From Xanthomonas chitinilytica (GTDB lineage Bacteria > Pseudomonadota > Gammaproteobacteria > Xanthomonadales > Xanthomonadaceae): a DNA stretch of 64,000 bases. Positions 1 to 8,500 of this stretch are shown here, one piece after another (position 1 is the first letter of the stretch; every line of letters begins with the position of its first letter). A program made the position numbers and the translations under genes. The notes beneath the pieces are model-generated. The model saw only the letters and a program-made list of their open reading frames with translations, had not been told where the DNA came from and made no database searches. The DNA is taken from assembly GCF_026107455.2 (NCBI RefSeq), contig NZ_JAPCHY010000016.1, positions 1 to 64,000 on the forward strand, in the 5' to 3' direction.

Positions 1-119
1 GCGACCCAAGAAGGTGCTCGGCGGACTGACCCCGAGCGACTACGCCAGCCAGCTGGCATCCGCTACGATTGATCCCGGACTCTAAACCGCCGTGCTACTG
101 AAGGCGGGGGGACGTCGCA
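1..119 (+). mobile_element. Right end of an IS3-family insertion sequence
   Basis: The first 119 bases hold the 3' end of a transposase gene, a short tail and a C-rich/G-rich terminus. Read inward from the right, the terminus begins TGCGACGTCCCCCC, with the TG...CA ends typical of IS3-family elements. The rest of the element lies left of the window, so its length, left repeat and target duplication cannot be seen. The terminus falls inside the reading frame of the neighbouring recombinase gene and truncates it. The exact last base (118-120) is an inference from the TG/CA rule and from where the recombinase frame is lost. Confidence 0.7.
2..85 (+). CDS. IS3-family transposase (OrfB), C-terminal 27 residues only
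   Basis: This reading frame is open from the window edge and stops at 83-85. It ends with a stretch reading RPKKVLGGLTPSDYASQL. The pattern arginine-proline, then LGGLTPxxYA, is the usual C-terminal end of the DDE integrase-core transposase of IS3-family elements, lying just after the catalytic glutamate region. The catalytic residues themselves are outside the window. Whether the transposase is intact cannot be judged. The subgroup (for example IS407-like) is not resolved from so short a piece. Confidence 0.65.
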   Translation, partial: RPKKVLGGLTPSDYASQLASATIDPGL

Positions 120-1821
120 GGTGACGCAGGGTATGGGAGGTGAGTACCAGGTCCTTGTCGTCGTCAGATTGCCCATACCGTTTGAACAGCGTGTCGCGGG
201 ACTTCTGCTCGCCGAGGGAAAGATTGACCAAGCTTGTATCGGGCCGACCAACGGAGATGTATCGGGTGACATCGCAGACCCCATTGTTTCGCTCCTCGGC
301 TAGGGACCGTTTCGGATGCAGGAAAAGGAATTCCCAGGAAGCAAAGCTGCGATCGGTCAGACTGAAAAGCTCGGTGTCCGGCAACTTTGAGCTGGCCGCG
401 ACACGAAGGTAACTTTCAAGATCTCCGATTCTTACGAAGACCTTGCTCATGTCGCGCTTGCCGTTGGGTGAGACCGCCCTGCCTTCGACGTCTCTCAGCA
501 CCAATGCGCCACCATCTTTGCCCTCGAATCCCGCCATCCGGCGAAAGTACATGCGAGCGGTCGCACTCATTTCACCTTGAAGACTGGCATTCAAGCTCTC
601 TTGAACTTTCTGGAGCTCGTCGAAGCAATCAGCGGAATAGTTCTGACGGCACTTCTGCATCCAATACTGTTTCTTGTCCTCGGCCAGGTCTAGCCAGAAG
701 GCGTTTCCGGAAAGGCGAGAGTAGATTTGCGTGGTCGGCACCAGCTCACCGAGCGCAAAGTCTGGCAGAACGCGCCCTGTTTCAGTCTGCTTCCTCAGCG
801 TGCTTCGTAGCGGATTTGTGATTGCCTCAGCACGGGTCAGGGTCTCGCTCACGATCTCCTCGAACATCTGGGGAACGTAGTGAGTCTTGGCGACTAGCAC
901 CTTGCTATCGGCATTCTTTGCCTGCTGCTTTTCGGCGAAGTGCCTAATCATGAGCGATTTGGAGTAGCCACCTAGCTCCCCTGCAGGCCGCTGCTTCGAG
1001 TCGTAATAGTGCCGGTCCGTCCGCCACTCAGCGGGGAGGAGCGTGGCCTCACCAATTCGGAAGCCCGTCAAGATCATGATGCGAATGGCTGCAAAGCGCA
1101 GTTCGTCCATGAAGGTCAGGGGCTGCTCGGTCATAACGATCCGGACCAACTCCCAGAACGCGCGACGTTCTGGCAGGCGCTCAGCGCGCTTGCGATCTTC
1201 CAGGTTGTGCCGAATCTCCGCTTGAGAATTGAGAAATTTGGACCGCCGAGTGGCTCTAGGCTGGAGACGTGCGGCGGCGAGGGCAGGGTAGAGCGGCCCC
1301 ACATCGGCCAAATGGTTGGCATCAAACACCACCTTGGTCAGACCCGCGATCAAGTCTCCAAGCTTGCCCGACGCCTGGATGCTGTTGCCGGTGCGAACCG
1401 CGAGAGCCATCTCGTCGACGGTGACACTCCACGGCTCAGCGTCTCCCGCGCATGTAGCGATCACGCGCAAGGGGCGTGCCACATTGTTGGCGATGTGACC
1501 GAACGAGTTGCGGCGAACAAACAGCTGTTCCATGACGGCAGCTTTGATGAGGTCTTGCCATGCGGGCGAAAAAGTGCGCGCATGCAGAACCGGTAGCCCG
1601 TTCGAAGAGTGGGCTGCGTTGAGCGCATCAAGTGCCGAAGGTTCCGAACTGAAGTGGCGCAAGCGATGCTTGGGTGCAACGCCTCCTGCTAGCGCAGTGA
1701 GGTCCCAGTCGTACCCTTTGATCGCCGTGCCGCTCTGGTCCAGAGGAATTCCCCAAGGAACCCCATGCGTCGCGGCCAGTTCCATTCCGAGCTTGATGAA
1801 AGCGGAGAAGTGGGGATTCAA
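82..1821 (-). pseudogene. Third tyrosine recombinase of the trio (GinC-like), 3' end lost to an IS
   Basis: This is a large site-specific recombinase of the phage-integrase superfamily. The first active-site arginine is visible near residue 255 in ILTGFRIGEATLLP, and the second box (HTLRHL) at residues 563-568. Immediately after HTLRHL the frame runs into the terminus of the neighbouring IS3-type insertion, adding 11 foreign residues before a stop. The following GH/W position and the catalytic tyrosine are therefore missing, and the protein should not be able to cleave DNA. The TTG start overlaps the stop of the upstream recombinase (TTGA), so translation is coupled. In GInt islands the third and largest recombinase is GinC and a small HTH gene, ginD, follows; here nothing of ginD remains in view. 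The family assignment is firm; the GinC name rests on order and size. Confidence 0.8.
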
Positions 1822-3326
1822 GACGGCGTACCTTCGAGCTCAACCACCACTGCCTGAACCTCTGCGATCGTCCGTTCAAGCTGTAGATAGGCCGGCGAAA
1901 CCGCGTCGCCACGAGACGAGTTGTGGAAAAACCGCGCCACATCCCGAAATTCGGCTAGAACTCTCGAGTGGATCTGAACGTCGTGAATCGGCATGAACTT
2001 CCTGCAGCCATAGCAGGACAAGATCGGGTTGTAGGGACACGCAGCCTGCCCGGAGGTGCACCCACCGATCCCCGCGATCGGAACACCGTGTGGCGCTCCG
2101 CCTATCTGCTGGGACTCCTTCAATTCAGCGAGCTCTTCTGGACCGATAAACCGATCGTGGGCGATTCGAGCCACGCGTTGATATATCTCGGAGATTCCCA
2201 GTGCCTTGTTCACCCGCTCAGCCTGGTTGGCCGATGTTTCGTAGTACACAAGCGCAGTCGTTACATCCGAGTGCCCAAGGAACTCGGCCAGTTCCTCTTG
2301 GCTTGCGCCTGCGTCAACGAGGCGTTGAGCGGCTGTGTGCCGCAGATTGACGGCAGTCGCGCCGATCTCGAGAAGGTCACGAAGTAGGGAGCTGATGCGA
2401 CGACTTGCTTCATTAGCGGATGTGGCGCCGAACACCCTAGCGCCCGCATCATCGCCACCAGCCTGAAAGTGCCGATCGATTTCGACGAAGAGTGGGGTCC
2501 ACTCGCGTTTCACGCGCCTAAGCAGCGGCTTGGCGGCACTGGAACTCCTCTGCTTCGCCATCCGGAATGTGATATGGACAGACGCGAGCATGCCGACATC
2601 TTCTCGACGAACTTTTACGTCACGAAACGTGAGCATTGCAATCTGAATAGGTCGCATTGCGAACTGATACGCACAAAGCAACATCGCTGCGTCTTGCACA
2701 TCCTCGAGAGCCAGCAACGACATGTTTGCCTGGACCGCCGCCTCATCCAAGAACCGAACTACTGCAGCTTCATCGTCAACCGAAATAAAGGCTTCTCCCG
2801 ATCGGACGACGGCATACTTGTCCTTGAAGGGTAGGGGCAGAGCAGATATGACATCGTGATAAGAGTCTGACCAGCCATTGATGCGATGTTGGCAGAGCAG
2901 CTTGAGGATCGATTTAGCGCAGGAGTAGGCGTCTCTAGGCAAGGTCTTCGCGAGGAGGGCGGTCCATACGGAAGATATTCCTGTGGGTCCAGAGCCCAAA
3001 AGCCCAGCAAGATCTTCGTTTCCAAAGTGCTTCCCTCCGAGCGTGTACATTGCGGCGGTTCTCGGCGCGAAGCCCTCTCCAATAATGTGCAGAAATACGT
3101 GCTTAAGAAGGGTTCCAAATGCCTCTTCAACCAGAGCGAACTCGATGTTGACAACGCTTCCATTCGCATGAACTGCGAAGCGGTTGGCTGTCGCAGGACT
3201 TCGAATGGAACGAGTCGTGTCATCGAAATCGTCGTAGTACCTAATCACGGGCGGCAATGGCGGAAGCTGCGCAGCGACTTCGCTCAGCATTGACGCGTCG
3301 AGCCGACGATGATGATCACGTTGCAT
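1818..3326 (-). CDS. Tyrosine recombinase, second of a trio (GinB-like), with C-terminal four-cysteine motif
   Basis: This 502-residue protein has a complete tyrosine-recombinase active site: arginine 225 in the segment AMRPIQIAML, LRHTAAQRL near 328-336, FLGHSDVTT near 349-357 and YYE at 361-363, where one tyrosine is the nucleophile. After the catalytic domain it carries a cysteine cluster (about residues 423, 430, 438 and 441, spacing C-x6-C-x7-C-x2-C) that looks like a zinc-binding knuckle. This is not part of standard XerC/XerD-type enzymes. The gene starts one base after the first recombinase stops and overlaps the third by TTGA, so the three form one transcription unit. GInt islands carry three such recombinases acting together with a small HTH protein. 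Codon use is visibly less GC-rich than in the chromosomal genes to the right, consistent with acquisition. Confidence 0.85.
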   Translation of the reverse strand: MQRDHHRRLDASMLSEVAAQLPPLPPVIRYYDDFDDTTRSIRSPATANRFAVHANGSVVNIEFALVEEAFGTLLKHVFLHIIGEGFAPRTAAMYTLGGKHFGNEDLAGLLGSGPTGISSVWTALLAKTLPRDAYSCAKSILKLLCQHRINGWSDSYHDVISALPLPFKDKYAVVRSGEAFISVDDEAAVVRFLDEAAVQANMSLLALEDVQDAAMLLCAYQFAMRPIQIAMLTFRDVKVRREDVGMLASVHITFRMAKQRSSSAAKPLLRRVKREWTPLFVEIDRHFQAGGDDAGARVFGATSANEASRRISSLLRDLLEIGATAVNLRHTAAQRLVDAGASQEELAEFLGHSDVTTALVYYETSANQAERVNKALGISEIYQRVARIAHDRFIGPEELAELKESQQIGGAPHGVPIAGIGGCTSGQAACPYNPILSCYGCRKFMPIHDVQIHSRVLAEFRDVARFFHNSSRGDAVSPAYLQLERTIAEVQAVVVELEGTPS

Positions 3327-3327
3327 A

Positions 3328-4548
3328 TCAGGAAGGAATTGCTCTCAGAACCTCTACTCGGTCGTCAAATGCGTTGTTCCAAACCGACGATAGACGGTCT
3401 TCGAACACCGCTCTTGCATAGCGAACGGGCATCTGTGATTCTCGCGACCAGCCGAAGAAGGCCCTGAGCTTCTGCAGTGCTTCATCCATTGAGTCCCCAT
3501 GGTGAAGAAGTTGATTCAGTCGCACTACGGCACACGTATGACGAAGGTCGTGGGGTGTGACTGAATGTTTTCCGCTCCGCTCCTTCAGCTCCCGGAGAAC
3601 GGAGGGGGGTAGGGCCGCGGAAATTTTCAGGAACATCTTCGTCAAGGATTCAGTGGACAGTGGGCTATCCTGCTGTGTGTTCAGCAGAAAGGCGTGACCT
3701 GGCCTACCTCGATAGTTTTCAACATAGGTTTGTACTAACCCCGCGACCGCTTCGCTCACCGGCAGTTGGCGGACAGAGTTCGCCGACTTGATGCTGGGTC
3801 TGGAATACCGCGGATCATCGCCGTCATCGGAATACAGGCTCTCTTGCACATTCATCCAGCAGCGAGACCTCTGTTGCCCTTCATCAAATCCGTCCTTGAT
3901 CACGTCCGCAGTAAGCAACAGGAGCTCGCCGCGTCGAAGCCCCTGATGGAGCATCAACAGGAAGGAAATAAAGGCGAGCCATCGCGTGTGCTGTCGTGCA
4001 AAAGGATTGGTAGCCGATGCCGGGTCTAGCATTTCGTAGAGCGCCTTGATCACGCTCGCCGGCAATGAACGGATCTGACTCGGTTGGCGGCTCCTGCGGA
4101 CGTGGAGCTGCCCATACAGGTGGGATAGGCGATGCAGGCGAGCTTCAATCTGCCGGAGACGGTCGGTTGGCAACGTTGACTTGGACAACCAGGTGACCAC
4201 GGACCCGACAAATGCTAAGCCGGTGCGCCAACGTGATTCGTCCGCAGGACCAACGGAAGGTTGATTGCGGATCGATATGAACCAGGACTCTAGGATCTCG
4301 GCGAGCACGACCTCGTTCAGGTGGCCCAAGGCGTCATCCAGCGCGTGGGCGCCGAACTGACGATCCGCATGGCCGTACAAACTCTCGATGTACCGAAGCT
4401 TCTTTACCTGGCTAGATGCGGCGAGGTCATGGTTGGACATCAACGCCCAGACGCTAGCCCAGTAACGAGGCAGCCTGTGAACATCGTCAACGAGTAAGGC
4501 GCCCCGTAGTGAGGCTGGAACCTGAGGATCCGTAAGCACGTTGAGCAA
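3328..4548 (-). CDS. Tyrosine recombinase, first of a trio (GinA-like)
   Basis: This 406-residue protein carries the full catalytic set: GLRRGELLLL with the first arginine at about 205/206, HDLRHT at 333-338, FFGWSRE near 364-370 (the tryptophan replaces the histidine of other members) and YAR with tyrosine 377. The N-terminal 160 residues form the likely core-binding domain. The start chosen is TTG at 4548, preceded by AGGAA at a good distance; no better ATG is seen. It is the promoter-proximal gene of a tightly packed recombinase trio, followed after one base by the next gene. It lies at the inner edge of the island, next to two short palindromes. It probably joins the other two in integrating or excising the island. 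With the third recombinase broken, the element is likely stuck. Confidence 0.85.
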   Translation of the reverse strand: MLNVLTDPQVPASLRGALLVDDVHRLPRYWASVWALMSNHDLAASSQVKKLRYIESLYGHADRQFGAHALDDALGHLNEVVLAEILESWFISIRNQPSVGPADESRWRTGLAFVGSVVTWLSKSTLPTDRLRQIEARLHRLSHLYGQLHVRRSRQPSQIRSLPASVIKALYEMLDPASATNPFARQHTRWLAFISFLLMLHQGLRRGELLLLTADVIKDGFDEGQQRSRCWMNVQESLYSDDGDDPRYSRPSIKSANSVRQLPVSEAVAGLVQTYVENYRGRPGHAFLLNTQQDSPLSTESLTKMFLKISAALPPSVLRELKERSGKHSVTPHDLRHTCAVVRLNQLLHHGDSMDEALQKLRAFFGWSRESQMPVRYARAVFEDRLSSVWNNAFDDRVEVLRAIPS

Positions 4549-4791
4549 AGGCTATTTCCTGTTGAGGAAGCAACACCATATGTACCATCGAACAAAGGCT
4601 CTGTTGCGGACGGAAGGCTCCAATCTAGGACTTCCACGCAACACCGGGAGAAGTACTAGATTTTCGCATAATGTATATTATGTCATGTCCATGGCATGCC
4701 TTAGCACGTGCCATGCGCTACTACGCCAGCCTGCTCAAGCCGCTGCTGGGCATCGTCTCGCCTCCCCGCGTGTTCCCGCGTCGATTTACAT
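4549..4791. other. Intergenic boundary between island and chromosome
   Basis: No convincing gene is present. The stretch must hold the promoter of the recombinase trio on the minus strand, with the AGGAA ribosome site next to 4549. It contains two dyads within 50 bases (described separately). A short plus-strand frame beginning near 4713 reads MRYYASLLKPLLGIVSPP and resembles no family I know; it runs into the DUF2149 gene and is not called. No U-tailed terminator is visible for the metal-uptake operon that ends at 4792. Confidence 0.6.
4667..4682. repeat. AT-rich dyad at the recombinase-trio end
   Basis: CATAATGTATATTATG has 6-base perfect arms around a 4-base centre, in a short AT-rich island within GC-rich DNA, about 120 bases upstream of the first recombinase. 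A perfect 7-base dyad (CATGGCA...TGCCATG, 4690-4715, 12-base loop) follows. Such paired dyads fit either a recombinase core site at the element end or a regulator-binding site for the trio promoter. There is no direct evidence for either. Confidence 0.45.
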
Positions 4792-5112
4792 CTACGGCGC
4801 GGATTCGGCTTCGGGCACGTAGACCATCCGCCCGTCGTCCAGACGGTACGTGATGCCAGCGCGGACGCCACCGCCTTCGCCCATTTCCCCGGTGGATTCG
4901 TAACGGGTCAGCGTTTCGCCATTCTTGACGATCATGCGCATGTTGGCCTGCCCGGGGTTCTCCACCACGACGACGTCGTCCTGCGAGAACGGATTGAGCG
5001 GATTGCGCACGATGACGATCATCAGGATGCCGATGACCACCAGGAACAGGTCGACGAGGTTGACCACGGACAGGATCGGGTCGTCGATTTCGTCGTGTTC
5101 GAGGAAACGCAT
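4792..5112 (-). CDS. DUF2149 protein, ExbD/MotB-like single-pass partner
   Basis: This is a 106-residue protein with a short acidic N-terminus, one membrane segment at about 17-38 and a C-terminal domain that would sit in the periplasm. The membrane segment contains NLVDLFLVVIGILM with an aspartate at residue 21. The layout (cytoplasmic tail, Asp near the start of the single helix, periplasmic domain) is like ExbD, TolR and MotB, where that Asp carries protons. The start ATG overlaps the stop of the ExbB-like gene (ATGA). I start it at 5112, although the frame is open further upstream, because the upstream part is the shadow of the preceding genes. It is the last gene of the TonB receptor-CobN-ExbB operon. 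DUF2149 proteins are known next to CobN-like chelatases, for example HmuV in Bacteroidota haem loci. A role as ExbD equivalent is my inference. Confidence 0.85.
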   Translation of the reverse strand: MRFLEHDEIDDPILSVVNLVDLFLVVIGILMIVIVRNPLNPFSQDDVVVVENPGQANMRMIVKNGETLTRYESTGEMGEGGGVRAGITYRLDDGRMVYVPEAESAP

Positions 5113-5588
5113 CAGCCGTTCTCCCTGCGGCGCTCGATGTCGCGCAGTTCCTGCAGTGCCCAGCGGCGGCGGATGGTGAGGATCAGGAACGTGATGCTGG
5201 CCGCGACCAGCGCCAGGATGACCGCCGAGAACGCCACGACCAGGTTCTCGCCGACGCCTTGCGCGTCGTTGCGGGTCAAGGCCAGCAAGGCCGGCCCCAT
5301 CGGGATCATGGTCGCCACCAGCCCCAGCATCGGTGCGGTGCGCGAAGTGACGCGCAGCCATTCCAGGCGCTTGAGTATCCACAGTTCCAGGTCGTCGCTG
5401 TCGCCGCCGACACGGGCATGGTGGATGGCCAGGCGCGACCGGTAGCTGCCGCGCCAGCGCTGCCAGACTTCCAGCAGGAATGCTCCCAGGCTGACGAACG
5501 CGTACGCCAGCGCGGCGACGATCAGCAGCAGGACCGGCAGCAGGAAAAGATGGGAAAGGTCGTAGAGGCTGGTTTCCAGAAGATTCAT
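5112..5588 (-). CDS. MotA/TolQ/ExbB-type proton channel subunit
   Basis: This 158-residue inner-membrane protein has three hydrophobic helices (about 12-38, 82-105 and 118-142). The second pair carries the family pattern RTAPMLGLVATMIPMGPALL and FSAVILALVAASITFLI, the conserved proton-channel helices of ExbB/TolQ/MotA. It is shorter than E. coli ExbB, which has about 244 residues. The start ATG overlaps the CobN stop (ATGA), and its stop overlaps the DUF2149 start (ATGA), so the three are translated together. No ordinary exbD gene is in the window; the DUF2149 protein takes that place. It probably forms a proton-driven motor serving either the receptor of the same operon or the periplasmic chelatase. 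Confidence 0.9.
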   Translation of the reverse strand: MNLLETSLYDLSHLFLLPVLLLIVAALAYAFVSLGAFLLEVWQRWRGSYRSRLAIHHARVGGDSDDLELWILKRLEWLRVTSRTAPMLGLVATMIPMGPALLALTRNDAQGVGENLVVAFSAVILALVAASITFLILTIRRRWALQELRDIERRRENG

Positions 5589-8500
5589 CGCGGGGTTCGC
5601 TCTTGGGAAGGCTGTAGGTTGTCGCGCCATTGCCGCCAGGCACCGATGGCCAGGAACAGCGACAGCAGCGCCAGGCCCAGCCAGGTCCGCCATCGTGGCG
5701 GCGCGGCATGCCCGGTGGCGGCAACTTCCTGCATCACCCGGCCGCGGACCTGTGGCGCCGGCGTGTCCGGGGGGCTGGACGGCGAAGGCTCGGCCTGCTC
5801 CATCGCATCGGCGGCCGCGGCGTCGATCCCGGCCGCGGGCGCGTCCAGCCCGAATCCGCCGGCCGCCGTCGCCTGCCCGGTATCCGGCTTCGCGGGAGTG
5901 TTCAACGCCCGCAGGCGCTGCTCCAGTTCGGCGACGGTGCGGTCATCGGCGTGCCAGTAGCCGCGAGCGATGGCTTCGCGCATGCGTTCGATCAGTTGGA
6001 CCTGCGCAGCGGGATTGTGGCGGTCGAACCATGCATCGATGCCCATGTCGCGGCTGTCGCGGATGTAGGTGTCGTGGATCGCCTGCCACTGCTCGCCGCG
6101 CACGCTGGAGGGATCGGTGACCTGCCAGCCGAACAGGTTGTTGACCGCGTTCAGGACTTCCAGCGTGCCCGCATAGCCTTCCTGCTGCATCGCGCCGATC
6201 CAGTGCGGATTGAGGTAGCGGCTGCGCAGTTCCCCGGCCAGGAACCGTGCGGCACTGGTGGTCCGGGGCGTTTGTTCGCGCAGGTCGGCCACGTACAGCG
6301 ACGGGCTGGCGCCATCGAGGTGGCGTACCGCCAGCGACAGGCCACCGAGGTACTCGAACGGATGGTCGGTCGACAGCAGCCCATGGGTATTGGACGAGCG
6401 CGCCAGTACCGCCGCCTGCACGCCGCGCAGCTGTTCGGCGAACAGGTTGCTGCCCTGCACCGCCGCGCCCCACTCCCGCGCGCCGTAGGCGTACTGCAGG
6501 CGCGAGAGGAATTGTTCGGCCAGCGCGGCATCGCCCTTGTCCTGGCGTTCGTCCAGTACCGCATCGGGCAGTCCGCTGCCGTACTCGCCGGGCGCGTTGC
6601 CGAAGATGCGCAGCCGCGCCAGCTGCGCGGCGCGCTCCGGCGCCAGGCCGGCGGCGACAAGTCTGTCCGCGAGCGCCCGGCTGTTGCGCGCCACGGCATT
6701 GGCGTCGCCTTCGATGGCGGCGAGCCGGTCGATGGCGTCGGCCAGCAGGCGCATGAAGCCGTCGAACTGGTCGCGGTACACGCTGGTGACCTGCAGCACC
6801 ACGTCGATGCGCGGCTGCGCCAGTTCGGCGTCGGGCACGATCTCCAGCGCGGTGACGCGCCCGCCCTCGTCCCAGAGCGGCCGCAGCCCCAGCGCATGCA
6901 GCACTTCGCTTTCCAGCACGCCCAGGTGGCGGATGGCCTCGGACGACCACAGGCTGAAAGCGAGCTTCTGCGGCATCTGGCCGGCATGCTCGTCGCGGTA
7001 GGCCGCCAGCAGCTGGCGCAATGCTTCGGCGCCGGCCTCATAGGCGGCACGGGTGGGAATTTTGTCCGGCTCGAACGGGAACAGGTTGCGGCCGCTGCGT
7101 ATATCGGGATTGCGTATCGGGTCGCCACCGGCGCCGGGCGCCACGAAACCGCCGGCAAGGCCACGCAGCAACGATTCGATCTCCCGGGTGTCGGCCAATG
7201 CGCGATCCAGTTCGATCGCACGCGCCAGCTGCGCGCGCAGCGTCGGGTCGGCGACGTCGTCGAGCGCAACGCCTTCGCGCAGGTGGCGATGCAGCAGGCG
7301 GTACGGCCCGCTCTGCTGGAGCTGGCGGAAATCCTCGGCGAACAGCTCCTGCGGATCCAGCCCCAGGGCGCGGTAGTACGGTTCGCCCAGCTGCTGCATC
7401 ACCATGCCCAGGCGATGCTCCGCCGCCGCCGGCTCGCCGAAGGTGTGCAGGCCCAGCGGCATCGCGCCGCGCGCCAGTTCGTGCAGTTGGTCGTGCAGCG
7501 CGCCGAAGAAGGTGGCGAAGTCGGCGTCGATGGCGGCGCGGTCCCAGCCCATGTCGCCGGCGATGCCCGCCGCCATCGCGGCATCGGCGATGGCATCGGC
7601 GGTGCGCCGGCGCACCCCGCCCTCGTCCAGCTGCATGTATTCGTGCACCAGCGCATGCAGGTCGCGCAGTTCTTCGTACAGCCCGGCCGGCGCGAACGCC
7701 GGGGTCTGGTGGCTGACGATCACCGCGCGTCCGCGGCGCTTGGCCTGCACCGCCTCGCCGACGTTGTCCTGGATGTAGGGATAGAACACCGGCAGGTCGC
7801 CGACGGCGAGGAACGGATGGTCGTTCGCCCACAGGCCGCGGTCCTTGCCCGGCGTCCATTCCTGGGTGCCGTGGGTGCCGAAGTGGATCAGTGCGTCGGC
7901 GCCGTAGCCCTCGCGCAGGAACTGGTAGGCGGCCAGGTAGTAGTGGCCCGGCAACGAGGCCTGGTCGTGGGTGGCTTCGCCTACCCTGCCCGTCCGCGGC
8001 GGCTGCGGCATCAGCAGCAGGTGGCCCAGCCGCAGGCGCGGAATCAGGAAGACCTGCTCGCCGTCGAGGGTGCGTACCGCCGGGTGCGATTCCGGCTCGC
8101 CCCAACGCGCCAGCAAGGCGTCGCGCTGCGCGTCGGGCAGGGTCTGCAGCCATTGCCGGTAGCGCCGGACCGGAAAGGCCTCGGCCAGGTCGCGGTCCCG
8201 CAGCGAATCCAATGTCTCCGGGCGGTAGTAGCCGCCCAGCATCGCCTGCCCGGCGGCTATCAGCTGCGCCTCGGTCGAAGGCCTGACCTTGTAGCCGGCC
8301 TCCTGCAAGCTCCGGCTCAATGCTTCCAGGCTGCGCGGCACGTTCAGGTGCGAGGCGGAGAGGTTGTTCTCGCCGGCCGGGTAGTTCCAGAACATCAACG
8401 CCAGCTTCTTCTCCACCGCCGGCTTGTGGCGCAGCGCGGCCAGCCGCGCCAGCTTGGCCGCCAGCGCGTCGACCTGTTCCGGTATCGGGACCTGTTCGCC

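Larger units (their letters stand above)
1..4682. mobile_element. Remnant of a GInt-type (recombinase-trio) genomic island
   Basis: Three consecutive tyrosine recombinase genes of rising length (406, 502, 568+ residues), read in the same direction and overlapping or nearly touching, are the hallmark of the ginABC part of GInt islands. The region is less GC-rich than the flanking chromosome. The right boundary is placed at the imperfect palindrome ending at 4682, just before the sequence returns to chromosomal composition; this boundary is a guess. The cargo and the other end lie to the left of the window. The IS at the left edge has removed the end of the third gene. An alternative is a RIT (recombinase-in-trio) element, but the RIT proteins I know of are shorter and more equal in size. 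Confidence 0.55.

Noticed and set aside
4667..4682. Second Zur box
   Set aside because: The dyad is AT-rich like a Zur site, but the bases do not fit AATGTTATANTATAACATT and it does not face the metal operon.
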